DNA of 64,000 nucleotides from Rickettsiales bacterium. GTDB lineage: Bacteria > Pseudomonadota > Alphaproteobacteria > Rickettsiales > SXRF01. The stretch lies in NCBI GenBank assembly GCA_041396965.1, contig JAWKXN010000001.1:558001-622000 (forward strand), given 5' to 3'. Shown here one piece after another: positions 1-7,768 of the stretch (within the stretch, counting starts at the first letter, position 1; every line of letters begins with the position of its first letter). The notes under the pieces were generated by a model that saw nothing but the letters and a program-made list of their open reading frames with translations, was not told the DNA's origin and did not search any database. Made by a program: the position numbers and the translations under genes.

Positions 1-1
1 G

Positions 2-583
2 GTAATCCAATACCCAAGAAGACAAATGGGAGATCGGGAAGCTAACCATATGCCGCTTAAAATTAATACTGCCGGTGTTATTCCGCCAATATTCGCTAGC
101 TCGCTACTCCTATTTCCGCTTACGATAGCTAGTTTTAACGCTGAAGGAGGCGGTGTTTTGCAAACTATAAGCGCTTACCTCGCTCATGGTGAGCCATTAT
201 ACATAGTTTCGTATGTAGGGCTTATAGTGTTTTTTAGTTTTTTCTACACATCTGTTGTATTTAACGCGGAGGACACAGCGGATAATCTTAAGAAGAACGG
301 AGGTTTCATCGCTGGTGTAAGACCAGGGAAGCAGACTGCTGATTATCTTAGTTTTATCCTTACTAGGCTTACTGCGGTTGGCGCTATATACATGTCTTTG
401 GTTTGTGTTATGCCTGAGATATTTGTCGCTAAATATTCTGTTCCTTTCCAGCTTGGTGGGACTGGACTTCTAATTGTCGTAAATGTGGTTATTGATTTCG
501 TGACTCAGGTACAGTCGCATCTATTTTCACACCAATATGAGGGGTTAATTAAAAAAGCTCGTTTGAAAGGCAGGATTAAATGA
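2..583 (+). CDS. secY: SecY, C-terminal part (5' end outside window)
   Basis: Central channel subunit of the Sec translocon in the inner membrane. The frame is open from the left edge (codons begin at base 2) and reads Ile-Gln-Tyr-Pro before the Met at base 26, so that Met is internal and the gene is truncated by the window. The visible 194 residues hold the last membrane helices, and the stretch ending in the Arg/Lys-rich tail (KKARLKGRIK) is typical of SecY. The stop overlaps the adk start by 4 bases (ATGA), indicating translational coupling within the ribosomal-protein operon. Confidence 0.96.
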   Translation, partial: VIQYPRRQMGDREANHMPLKINTAGVIPPIFASSLLLFPLTIASFNAEGGGVLQTISAYLAHGEPLYIVSYVGLIVFFSFFYTSVVFNAEDTADNLKKNGGFIAGVRPGKQTADYLSFILTRLTAVGAIYMSLVCVMPEIFVAKYSVPFQLGGTGLLIVVNVVIDFVTQVQSHLFSHQYEGLIKKARLKGRIK

Positions 584-1242
584 AAATAATTCTACTTGGT
601 CCTCCTGGTGCCGGAAAAGGTACTCAGGCGCAATATCTTCAAAATAAATTATCAATAGCCAAGCTTTCAACTGGCGATATGTTGCGCGCTGCTGTTGCCT
701 CTGGTAGCGATATCGGTACGAAAGCTAAGGATATTATGGATAACGGTGGACTTGTTCCAGATGAATTGGTGCTTGATTTGATTCGTGAGCGAATAAAACA
801 GTCTGATTGTGTCAATGGTTTTATATTGGATGGTTTTCCACGCACATTAAAACAGGCGGAGTCTCTGGATGATATGCTTGAAGGTGAGGGGGCAGCCATA
901 GATTGTGTTATAGAGATAAAGATTAATGATGAGGCTCTTGTAAAACGTATAGCTGGAAGATTTTCCTGTTCTGGCTGTGGCGCTGGCTATCACGATAGCT
1001 TCAAGAAACCTCAAAAAGACGGGGTTTGTGATGAATGTGGCGCTACTGATTTCACCCGCCGTGCTGACGATAATGCTGGTACGGTAGCAAAACGCTTAGA
1101 GGCTTATCACCAGCAAACAGCCCCATTATTGCCTTATTATCGGCAAAAAGGGATGCTAGAATCTGTCGATGGAATGGCTGAAATTGGTGACGTTACCAAA
1201 AGTATTGATGATATTTTGAAAATAGTGAAAAAAAATAGATAA
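580..1242 (+). CDS. adk: Adenylate kinase
   Basis: Cytoplasmic enzyme converting ATP + AMP to 2 ADP. The 220-residue protein has the P-loop GPPGAGKGT at residues 7-15, the AMP-binding DGFPRT at about 84-89, and a long LID domain. The LID carries four cysteines (130, 133, 150, 153) in a CxxC...CxxC arrangement, so a structural zinc is expected, as in many Gram-positive and some alphaproteobacterial enzymes. It directly follows and overlaps secY, the usual secY-adk order. Length and motifs are complete. Confidence 0.97.
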   Translation: MKIILLGPPGAGKGTQAQYLQNKLSIAKLSTGDMLRAAVASGSDIGTKAKDIMDNGGLVPDELVLDLIRERIKQSDCVNGFILDGFPRTLKQAESLDDMLEGEGAAIDCVIEIKINDEALVKRIAGRFSCSGCGAGYHDSFKKPQKDGVCDECGATDFTRRADDNAGTVAKRLEAYHQQTAPLLPYYRQKGMLESVDGMAEIGDVTKSIDDILKIVKKNR

Positions 1243-1248
1243 AACATA

Positions 1249-1276
1249 TTGACGGAAGCGATAATTTCCCTATTAT
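1249..1276 (+). promoter_or_regulatory. Probable sigma-70 promoter for rpsM
   Basis: TTGACG at 1249-1254 and TATTAT at 1271-1276 are separated by 16 bases. They lie in the 101-base gap between adk and rpsM, about 70 bases before the rpsM start. Only sequence similarity to the consensus supports it. Confidence 0.5.
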
Positions 1277-1343
1277 CCTTCCTCTTCTTGACTATTTTTT
1301 GTGATTTATTAATTTGTAATTTGTTAATTTAAGAGGTTTTTTT

Positions 1344-1721
1344 GTGGCTCGTATTGCTGGTGTAAATATACCTTCTGGGAAGCGTATTGATGTGGCGCTT
1401 ACCTACATTTATGGTATTGGAAGTGCTAAATCCGCACAAATATGTGAAAAGGCTGGATTGTCGCCTGAAAAGCGGGTGCATCAACTGTCTGAGTCTGAGG
1501 TAATACAGGTGCGTGAGATTATTGACCGTGATTATATGGTTGAAGGTGATCTTCGTCGTGAAATATCCATGAATATTAAAAGATTGGTTGATTTAGGGTG
1601 TTATCGTGGTTTGCGTCACAGGAAGAAGTTGCCGGTGAGAGGGCAGCGTACTCATACTAACGCCCGTACTCGTAAGGGTAAGGCGAAGCCGATAGCTGGT
1701 AAAAAAATAGCAAGTAAATAG
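1344..1721 (+). CDS. rpsM: 30S ribosomal protein S13
   Basis: Small-subunit head protein contacting 16S rRNA and the P-site tRNA through its C-terminal tail. The 125-residue product begins ARIAGVNIPSGKR and contains the conserved GLRHRKKLPVRGQRTHTNAR segment, with a basic C-terminus. The start is GTG, placed by the conserved N-terminus (M-A-R-I-A-G). The weak Shine-Dalgarno aagagg lies about 7 bases upstream. It is followed after 27 bases by rpsK, as in the standard alphaproteobacterial order. Confidence 0.97.
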   Translation: MARIAGVNIPSGKRIDVALTYIYGIGSAKSAQICEKAGLSPEKRVHQLSESEVIQVREIIDRDYMVEGDLRREISMNIKRLVDLGCYRGLRHRKKLPVRGQRTHTNARTRKGKAKPIAGKKIASK

Positions 1722-1748
1722 TAAATAGTTAGTTGAAAAGGAATAAAA

Positions 1749-2147
1749 ATGGCAGCTAAAGAAGCGGGTGCCGCGAGGCTTAAGAAACGTGAGCGTAAAA
1801 ATATAACCACAGGTGTGGCTCATGTTAATGCATCTTTTAATAACACTATCATAACGATAACCGATATGCAGGGCAATACTGTGTCATGGTCGTCTGCTGG
1901 ACACCACGGTTTTAAGGGATCTCGTAAGGCTACTCCGTACGCCGCGCAAGTAACCGCTGAGGATGCTGGTAGAAAAGCTCAGGAGCATGGTATGAAAACC
2001 ATTTCTATCATAGTGAAAGGACCTGGTTCTGGTCGTGAGTCAGCTCTTCGCGCTTTTCAGGCAATTGATTTTACGGTGACCTCCATAAAGGATGTCACGC
2101 CCGTTCCTCATAATGGTTGCCGCCCACCAAAACGTCGTCGGGTGTGA
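1749..2147 (+). CDS. rpsK: 30S ribosomal protein S11
   Basis: Platform protein of the 30S subunit near the Shine-Dalgarno/anti-Shine-Dalgarno helix. It is 132 residues with the family core GVAHVNASFNNTIITITD and the C-terminal VTPVPHNGCRPPKRRRV signature. An AAGGA ribosome site sits 8 bases before the ATG. Neighbours rpsM and rpoA confirm the assignment. Confidence 0.97.
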   Translation: MAAKEAGAARLKKRERKNITTGVAHVNASFNNTIITITDMQGNTVSWSSAGHHGFKGSRKATPYAAQVTAEDAGRKAQEHGMKTISIIVKGPGSGRESALRAFQAIDFTVTSIKDVTPVPHNGCRPPKRRRV

Positions 2148-2211
2148 GTGTTGGGGTTTTTTATTGGTTTTTGTTGTTTTGATTTATAGCTTGATACTTA
2201 GGAGAATGTAA

Positions 2212-3225
2212 ATGTTGGCAAAAAATTGGCAGGATATGATTAAGCCGACCAAACTTGATGTGGTAGCTTCAAAAAGCAATTCATGTCAGGCTACTGTTAT
2301 AGCCGAGCCTTTGGAAAGAGGTTTTGGACACACTCTTGGTGTGGCGTTACGTCGTGTTTTATTATCGTCATTGCGGGGAACTGCGGTAACTTCTATAAAG
2401 GTTGAAGGCGTTCTTCATGAATTCTCCTCAATACCAGGTGTACGTGAGGACGTAACAGATGTGATTCTTAATATCAAAGAGCTACGTTTTAAGACAGGGA
2501 CCGCCGATAAAAAGAAGATAACCCTTAAGGCGAATGGTCTTGGAGAGGTTAGAGCTTCTGATATAGAAGTGTCAGGTGATTTAGAGGTGGTAAATAAAGA
2601 CCATGTAATCTGTACTCTTGATAAGGACGCTAAGCTTGATATGGAGATGACAGTAGAAGCCGGTAAAGGCTATGTACGCGCTCAACGTGCTGAGGATGCT
2701 CCAATAGGTCTTATCCCTGTTGATGCTTTATTTAGCCCTGTTGTAAAAGTTTCCTATAAGGTTGATAATGCTCGTGTTGGTCAGATAACTGACTACGATA
2801 AATTATCTATGGACATTGAGACCGATGGTTCAATTACCGCTGAAGACGCTGTCGCTCTTGCCGCTCGTATTTTACAAGAGCAGCTGCAGCTATTCATCAA
2901 TTTTGAGGAAGCTGGTATAGAGCAAAAAGAAGATGAAAAGCCAGAGTTGCCATTTAGCCACTATCTGCTCAAGAAGGTGTATGATCTTGATGAGCTTTCA
3001 GTAAGAGCTACTAACTGTCTTAAGAATGACAATATCATCTATGTTGGTGACTTAGTACAAAAAACTGAGGGTGAGATGCTTAAAACACCTAATTTTGGTC
3101 GTAAATCACTAAATGAGATTAAAGAAAAATTGGCCAAAATTGGGCTGCGTTTTGGTATGGAAGTACCAAGTTGGCCCCCAGAGAATATAGAAGAATTAGC
3201 TCGTAAATACGAGGATCCATATTAA
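2212..3225 (+). CDS. rpoA: RNA polymerase alpha subunit
   Basis: Assembly platform of RNA polymerase, with a C-terminal domain contacting UP elements and activators. The 337-residue protein has the N-terminal dimerisation domain (residues 1 to about 235, including GHTLGVALRRVLLSS) and the helix-hairpin-helix C-terminal domain from about 255 (LSVRATNCLKNDNI, GRKSLNEIKEKL). The ribosome site AGGAG precedes the ATG. Standard length and context. Confidence 0.98.
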   Translation: MLAKNWQDMIKPTKLDVVASKSNSCQATVIAEPLERGFGHTLGVALRRVLLSSLRGTAVTSIKVEGVLHEFSSIPGVREDVTDVILNIKELRFKTGTADKKKITLKANGLGEVRASDIEVSGDLEVVNKDHVICTLDKDAKLDMEMTVEAGKGYVRAQRAEDAPIGLIPVDALFSPVVKVSYKVDNARVGQITDYDKLSMDIETDGSITAEDAVALAARILQEQLQLFINFEEAGIEQKEDEKPELPFSHYLLKKVYDLDELSVRATNCLKNDNIIYVGDLVQKTEGEMLKTPNFGRKSLNEIKEKLAKIGLRFGMEVPSWPPENIEELARKYEDPY

Positions 3226-3265
3226 TCATAGACGTTAGTCTAAGAAACATTTGAGGAGTAGTAAA

Positions 3266-3685
3266 ATGCGTCACGGTATGAAAGGTCGCAAATTGGGTCG
3301 TAAGTCAGCACATCGTAAGGCGATGTTTGCTAATCTTGCGAATGCGTTGATAAAACATGAGCAAATTTCTACGACTTTGCCTAAAGCGAAGGATTTGCGT
3401 CCTGTAGTTGAGAAACTAGTAACTCTTGGTAAGAGAGGTGATTTGCACGCTCGTCGTCAAGCAATAGCTTTCGTCAAGGATGCGGAGATAGTCGGAAAAC
3501 TTTTCTCTACTATAGCTGAACGTTATAAGACTCGTAACGGTGGTTATTTGCGGGTGCTTAAAGCAGGCTTCCGTTATGGTGATAACGCTCCAATGGCGAT
3601 TATAGAGTTTGTGGATCGTGATGAGTCAGCGAAAGGCAAAGATTCTGGCGCGCCAGTTGAAACTGAGGACGCTGTCGCTGCTTAG
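3266..3685 (+). CDS. rplQ: 50S ribosomal protein L17
   Basis: Large-subunit protein near the exit tunnel. The start is set at the ATG at 3266, because the protein then begins MRHGMKGRKLGRKSAHRKAM as in the family and the GAGGAG at 3252-3257 becomes its ribosome site. The in-frame TTG at 3251 would place that site inside the gene. The product is 139 residues with a short acidic/Ala-rich C-terminal tail. It is the last gene of the block. Confidence 0.96.
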   Translation: MRHGMKGRKLGRKSAHRKAMFANLANALIKHEQISTTLPKAKDLRPVVEKLVTLGKRGDLHARRQAIAFVKDAEIVGKLFSTIAERYKTRNGGYLRVLKAGFRYGDNAPMAIIEFVDRDESAKGKDSGAPVETEDAVAA

Positions 3686-3742
3686 TTATAATAACTTGTC
3701 TCGTCTTAGCCCTTTAGAGAGAAGATGGAAGCGAATGGAATA

Positions 3743-3769
3743 ACTTTATTTTTGCAGAGAAAATAAAGT
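3743..3769 (+). terminator. Hairpin after rplQ
   Basis: Inverted repeat ACTTTATTT ... AAATAAAGT with a 9-base loop, 58 bases after the rplQ stop. An almost identical hairpin lies at 40784-40809 after another transcription unit, which supports a role as a transcript end or processing signal. It has no strong T-run. Confidence 0.4.
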
Positions 3770-3844
3770 AGGCTAGTTGTAGTTTAGTAAAATTCTAAAT
3801 ATAGGTTGTTCTGGTAAGTTTAATAGCTCTGGAGTCATAACGGA

Positions 3845-4234
3845 ATGATAAATCTTATGTCATTGATATATGTTATGGTTGGTGGTGCTGTTGGTTCACT
3901 ACTTCGTTATTTGCTTATGTCTTTTGTCGGACGTATTACCTTAAGTGAGTTTCCTTATTCTACTCTTGCTGTGAATATCGTAGGCTCGTTCCTGATGGGA
4001 GTGTGGATAGCAGCGGTAGCTTATTGGCTGCCATCTAAATCAAAAGATTTACATTTACTTTTCGCTGTTGGTCTTCTTGGCGGATTTACCACATTTTCTA
4101 CATTTAGTCTTGATTTGTTTTACCTAATTGAAAAAGGTGCTTACAGCAGCGCTGTTTATTACATTTTATCATCCATAATAGCTTCTGTTATCGCTTTGGT
4201 TTGCGGCATGTTTGTTGTACGGATTATCGTATAA
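3845..4234 (+). CDS. crcB: Fluoride ion channel CrcB/Fluc
   Basis: Small dual-topology membrane channel that exports fluoride. It is 129 residues with four predicted membrane helices, the N-terminal GGAVGSLLRYLL motif and the conserved GGFTTFSTFSLD segment in helix 3. I looked in the 159-base upstream gap for a fluoride riboswitch and could not recognise one. The stop overlaps the rluC start (TAATG), a common pairing in alphaproteobacteria. Confidence 0.93.
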   Translation: MINLMSLIYVMVGGAVGSLLRYLLMSFVGRITLSEFPYSTLAVNIVGSFLMGVWIAAVAYWLPSKSKDLHLLFAVGLLGGFTTFSTFSLDLFYLIEKGAYSSAVYYILSSIIASVIALVCGMFVVRIIV

Positions 4235-5178
4235 TGATTGTAAATAAGCTTGTTGAAAACGATAGTGATAATATTAGGTTGGATAGATGGTTTAAGCGTA
4301 ATTATCCCTCGTTAAATCACTCATCGTTAGAAAAAATGCTGCGCAAAGGGGAAATACGTCTTGATGGCAATAAGGTGAAATCGTCAACAAGAATAAGCGG
4401 TGGACAAAATATAAGCTATCCAGAATTTATTGACAAATTACCGCCTACAACAAGACAGTCCAGTATAAGTAAGGATGATATAAAATTTATAAATAGTCTC
4501 GTTCTGTATAAAGACAATAATTTAATTATAATAAATAAGCCGTCAGGTCTTGCCACACAAGGTGGTAGCAAAATAAGAAAAAACGTTGACGGATTGCTTG
4601 ATGGACTTAAGTCTGGAAATGAGATTCGCCCTAAACTCGTCCATCGCTTAGATAAAGATACTAGTGGTATATTGGCGCTCGCTCTAAATAGTCAGTCAGC
4701 TAACTACTTAACCAAAATGTTCGCTGATAAGAAAATAGAGAAAACTTATGTTGCTCTTGTCAATAATCGCCCAAAACAAGCAAAGGGAACTATAGATTAC
4801 AGCTTAATTAAAACCGGTAATTCCACCGGCTCATACGAAAAAATAGAGGTAGATGAGGAAGATGGAAAATACGCGATAACCGAGTATCTGGTTTTGGATT
4901 CTATTGGCAAAGAATACGCACTGGTGGAATTAAAGCCACTTACCGGACGCACCCACCAGCTGCGTGTGCATATGCAGGCGATTGGTTGCCCGATAGTGGG
5001 AGATGGTAAATATGGTGGAATTAATGGCAATGAGAATAACATAGGTATAGAAAACGGCTTGCACCTGCACGCAAGAAGGATAGTTATTCCGGCGTTTTTA
5101 GGTGGCAAAAAAATAGATATAACTGCCCCATTTCCTGAACATATGCAAAAAAGCTTTAAGAATCTGGGGATTAATTAA
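4234..5178 (+). CDS. rluC: 23S rRNA pseudouridine synthase, RluC/RluD family
   Basis: Isomerises uridines in 23S rRNA to pseudouridine. The start is taken at 4234, overlapping the crcB stop, which gives 314 residues. An N-terminal S4 RNA-binding domain (about residues 10-65) precedes the catalytic domain, with HRLDKDTSG placing the nucleophile at Asp140 and the GRTHQLRVHM motif near 240. An in-frame TTG at 4201 would lie inside crcB and is less likely. RluC rather than RluD is inferred from gene context. Confidence 0.9.
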   Translation: MIVNKLVENDSDNIRLDRWFKRNYPSLNHSSLEKMLRKGEIRLDGNKVKSSTRISGGQNISYPEFIDKLPPTTRQSSISKDDIKFINSLVLYKDNNLIIINKPSGLATQGGSKIRKNVDGLLDGLKSGNEIRPKLVHRLDKDTSGILALALNSQSANYLTKMFADKKIEKTYVALVNNRPKQAKGTIDYSLIKTGNSTGSYEKIEVDEEDGKYAITEYLVLDSIGKEYALVELKPLTGRTHQLRVHMQAIGCPIVGDGKYGGINGNENNIGIENGLHLHARRIVIPAFLGGKKIDITAPFPEHMQKSFKNLGIN

Positions 5179-5237
5179 ATTGCGTTTATCTTTTTATTCA
5201 TTTAGAATATTTAAGAAAATTAATCTGGTTACATGAA

Positions 5238-6341
5238 ATGCACCCTGAGCAAACTGAAATTATAACTCCAAAAACAGTTAATTTTCCTGAAACTGCTAAA
5301 CAGGAATTTATTGCTTACATCAAAGAACATTGCAGTGATGATAATCCTTACGTGGATTTTGAAAGCAAAAGATATGCTCTGGCAGTAAAAATGCATGACG
5401 CGCTTAAGAAAGTAGCGCAAGAGCAAGGAAATGAAGCAAAAAACGCTAAGGAACTATTAGAGTTTACAGGGAATCTCCGTAAAGGAAGAAACAATCCACC
5501 ATTACTTATCAAGAACTTTCCTGTAGACGCAAAAGAGGATTTGCTTTCCCCGCCGACAAACCCCAAAGATTTCTCTCACTCTCCACCGGAAAAAACTGGG
5601 AAAAAAGGATATATAACGGAATGGGCATTAGAGGCATTTAATACATTGAGTAGTATGTCTCCAATTCAGAAAAAATCTCTGCAAGATGGCAGGCGTTACC
5701 ATTGGCTAATACCGCGGAAAGGAAAGGAGGATTCCAAAAGTAGTTATGGTTCTATGTTGTTTGAGCTACATACAGAGGATGCATCACATTTAGGTGATAA
5801 TGATATGCAAATTATGTTGCTTGGGTTACGTAATAAAAAAACACCAACTATTTTGTTACCATTAGAAGACGCAAAACGTATTTTTATAAAAGAGTTTAGT
5901 AAAGAAGAATTGGATTTATTAAAACTTCCTGTGTTTAAATTTACCCCTGATACCAAAAGATTTCAAGATGCTTTGCCTTGTACCAGAGCTATGCTCAAAT
6001 GTAATTTAGAAGGTGATTTTACAGAAATGCAAATGCATGGCAACTTGGATAGAATAAAAGTTGATCAAGAAGCTGTTAGGAATCACAATGTAGATACAGG
6101 CAGAGTACAAGCACTCATCAAAAAAGTCTCCAATGTTTTGGCCGAAATAAATCAAGGAGTGATTTTAGGGCATGGAGATTTGCTGGTTTTTGATAATTTA
6201 CGGGCACTTCACTCCCGAACCTACTTACATGAGGATGATAGAAAAAAAGGTGAAGAGCGACATTTAATGCGTACCCAAAGTTACCGTGACGATGTGGTAA
6301 AGGGTAGAGTGGAAAATGAAATTGGGGCATCCAGATCATGA
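5238..6341 (+). CDS. Fe(II)/2-oxoglutarate oxygenase, clavaminate synthase/AsnO-like
   Basis: Predicted non-haem iron oxygenase of the TauD/clavaminate-synthase-like fold, 367 residues. The iron ligands can be seen as H178-T-E180 (HTEDASH, the His-x-Glu form of the asparagine oxygenase/clavaminate group) and a distal His at 325 in GDLLVFDNLRALHSR. A following Arg (R345 in RHLMRTQ, or R341) would bind 2-oxoglutarate. Known relatives hydroxylate free amino acids or small peptides; the substrate here is unknown. There is no strong ribosome site. The start overlaps nothing, and the stop overlaps the next gene (ATGA). No peptide-synthetase genes are nearby. Confidence 0.78.
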   Translation: MHPEQTEIITPKTVNFPETAKQEFIAYIKEHCSDDNPYVDFESKRYALAVKMHDALKKVAQEQGNEAKNAKELLEFTGNLRKGRNNPPLLIKNFPVDAKEDLLSPPTNPKDFSHSPPEKTGKKGYITEWALEAFNTLSSMSPIQKKSLQDGRRYHWLIPRKGKEDSKSSYGSMLFELHTEDASHLGDNDMQIMLLGLRNKKTPTILLPLEDAKRIFIKEFSKEELDLLKLPVFKFTPDTKRFQDALPCTRAMLKCNLEGDFTEMQMHGNLDRIKVDQEAVRNHNVDTGRVQALIKKVSNVLAEINQGVILGHGDLLVFDNLRALHSRTYLHEDDRKKGEERHLMRTQSYRDDVVKGRVENEIGASRS

Positions 6342-6652
6342 AATTATACGTGTATTATACTTCACCCGCCGATAACATGGCGTTTGACGCTATACGAGGA
6401 ATGGCTTTAATCCATGATATTAATCATGTTGAATTTTGCTCTAATCCAGAAGAATGTGACAGATCATTATTTCTGATAAGCTCTGCCAGTGATATTAAAA
6501 AAATACGAGAAACACAGAATAAATTAAACTTGCTCAAGAAACCGTTTTTTACTTTCTGGATTCACGGTGATAGAGAAAAAATGCCTAACCTTCCGGAATT
6601 AAATATTGCCGTTTGGGATGAGGGGGCTATCTTAAATATTCTAAAAAATTAA
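6338..6652 (+). CDS. Unknown 104-residue protein coupled to the oxygenase
   Basis: I do not recognise this protein. It overlaps the oxygenase stop by 4 bases, so it is probably translated with it and may work with it. It looks soluble, with alternating beta/alpha character (KLYVYYTSP, SLFLISSA, KPFFTFWIHGD, LNIAVWDEGAILNIL), and has two cysteines but no recognisable catalytic motif. It could be a small partner or substrate-binding subunit; this is inference from position only. Confidence 0.6.
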   Translation: MKLYVYYTSPADNMAFDAIRGMALIHDINHVEFCSNPEECDRSLFLISSASDIKKIRETQNKLNLLKKPFFTFWIHGDREKMPNLPELNIAVWDEGAILNILKN

Positions 6653-6668
6653 CAATAATGGAGGATAT

Positions 6669-7037
6669 ATGAAGAGATTTATTTTATTGCTGTTAGGCTT
6701 GGTAAGCATCGGCAATTTTATTTTTATGTATTGGCTGAATCCGTTAAACTTGATTTCAACATTATCTGTAGGGGCGTGGTTATCATTGCCCTATGCGACT
6801 CTAGCGCTATTGATACGCTATATAGTAAAAAATAAGACGGATATTATACCAATTTTGTTTGTTGTTGCCGCTATTACTATTTTTGCTATTAGAGAAATAA
6901 TTAATAGTGTATTCATAAATCCAGACCCACAAGGCGCATTGGTGTTTTTGTTTGTTCCAATCTATCAATTTGCTATTATTGCTCTTGCCGTAGTCATATT
7001 GATGGTAATAAAATTGACACGGAAAAAAACAATATGA
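6669..7037 (+). CDS. Unknown four-helix membrane protein
   Basis: 122 residues, nearly all in four predicted membrane segments (about 4-22, 34-50, 59-79, 92-115), ending in a basic KLTRKKTI tail. A strong ribosome site GGAGG lies 6 bases before the ATG. It is 16 bases after the previous gene, and its stop overlaps the ATP12-like start by 4 bases. No family recognised. Confidence 0.6.
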   Translation: MKRFILLLLGLVSIGNFIFMYWLNPLNLISTLSVGAWLSLPYATLALLIRYIVKNKTDIIPILFVVAAITIFAIREIINSVFINPDPQGALVFLFVPIYQFAIIALAVVILMVIKLTRKKTI

Positions 7038-7711
7038 CCATCCCGACACACACACCGGCGAAGAATGAATTCGTTTTGTCTTCTAATTCTCTTAAAGAAG
7101 CGATAGAGAAAGAATGGAATTGTCACCCCGCACTTGTTGCGGGGTCTGAAAATAAAAAAGACCGGATACCGCAACGAGTGCGGTATGACAGTAGTAAAAT
7201 GCCGCTCACCGCGCTTGCCTATACCGCGATAGACAAAATATCCGCTAGAAAAAATGATGTCGTTGAGGCGCTGATGGTATATGTTGATAGTGACGCTCTT
7301 ACTTATCGTGCTACCAGCTCCGACGAATTAGCTGAGTTGCAGAACCAGAAATGGGGAAATGTGCTGGATAATTTAGGCAGGAGGTTTGATGTATCTTGGC
7401 AAATCACCAGCGGAGTGATGCCGCTTGACCAGTCACCGCTTGTGCATAAAGCCATAAGACGTTACCTAGAATCACTTGATGAGTGGCATATAGCGGCATT
7501 TTGTGTAATCTCCTCGCTTTGCTCATCCATCGCTCTTGCCATAGCAGTCTGTGAGAAGCAGATAAGCGCGGCGGAGGCTTTTGACTTATCACGGTTGGAG
7601 GAGAATTTTCAGGCGGAAAAATGGGGGCGTGATGAAGAAGCGGAGCACAGAGCGGGAAAAATGGAAGATGAAATTATCGCCGCCGGACATTTTTTAAGCT
7701 TGCTTGGATAG
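7034..7711 (+). CDS. ATP12-family F1-ATPase assembly chaperone with in-frame repeat insertion
   Basis: ATP12 proteins bind the F1 alpha subunit during ATP synthase assembly. Family features are MPLTALAYTAID, the TYRATSSDELAELQNQKWGN stretch, a hydrophobic SSLCSSIALAIAV helix, and AEAFDLSRLEENFQAEKWG plus the DEEAEHR tail motif. Two oddities stand out. First, residues about 30-53 are encoded by a palindromic repeat (7121-7190) inserted in frame between EAIEKEWN and SSKMPLT. Second, the N-terminus begins at a point matching the middle of the usual first strand (TPAKNEFVL), so roughly 20-25 usual residues are missing. No in-frame upstream sequence restores them. The gene may still work; both features are direct readings of the sequence. 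Confidence 0.85.
   Translation: MTIPTHTPAKNEFVLSSNSLKEAIEKEWNCHPALVAGSENKKDRIPQRVRYDSSKMPLTALAYTAIDKISARKNDVVEALMVYVDSDALTYRATSSDELAELQNQKWGNVLDNLGRRFDVSWQITSGVMPLDQSPLVHKAIRRYLESLDEWHIAAFCVISSLCSSIALAIAVCEKQISAAEAFDLSRLEENFQAEKWGRDEEAEHRAGKMEDEIIAAGHFLSLLG
7121..7190 (+). repeat. Palindromic element inside the ATP12-like gene
   Basis: The 70-base unit starts TGTCACCCCGCACTTGTTGC and ends with its approximate inverse, CCGCAACGAGTGCGGTATGACA read across 7169-7190. The arms pair over about 25 bases around an A-rich centre (7150-7160). It begins exactly on a codon boundary and adds about 24 codons without a stop. TGTCAT...ATGACA ends are typical of dispersed palindromes in alphaproteobacteria and of Rickettsia palindromic elements. 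Confidence 0.8.
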
Positions 7712-7768
7712 TTATAAACAGGCTATTAAGGTGCTACTATATTTTTATTAACTTCATCGGAAAAAATA

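Noticed and set aside
3686..3844. Possible fluoride riboswitch before crcB
   Set aside because: I could not find the conserved pseudoknot pattern; only a terminator-like hairpin was seen.
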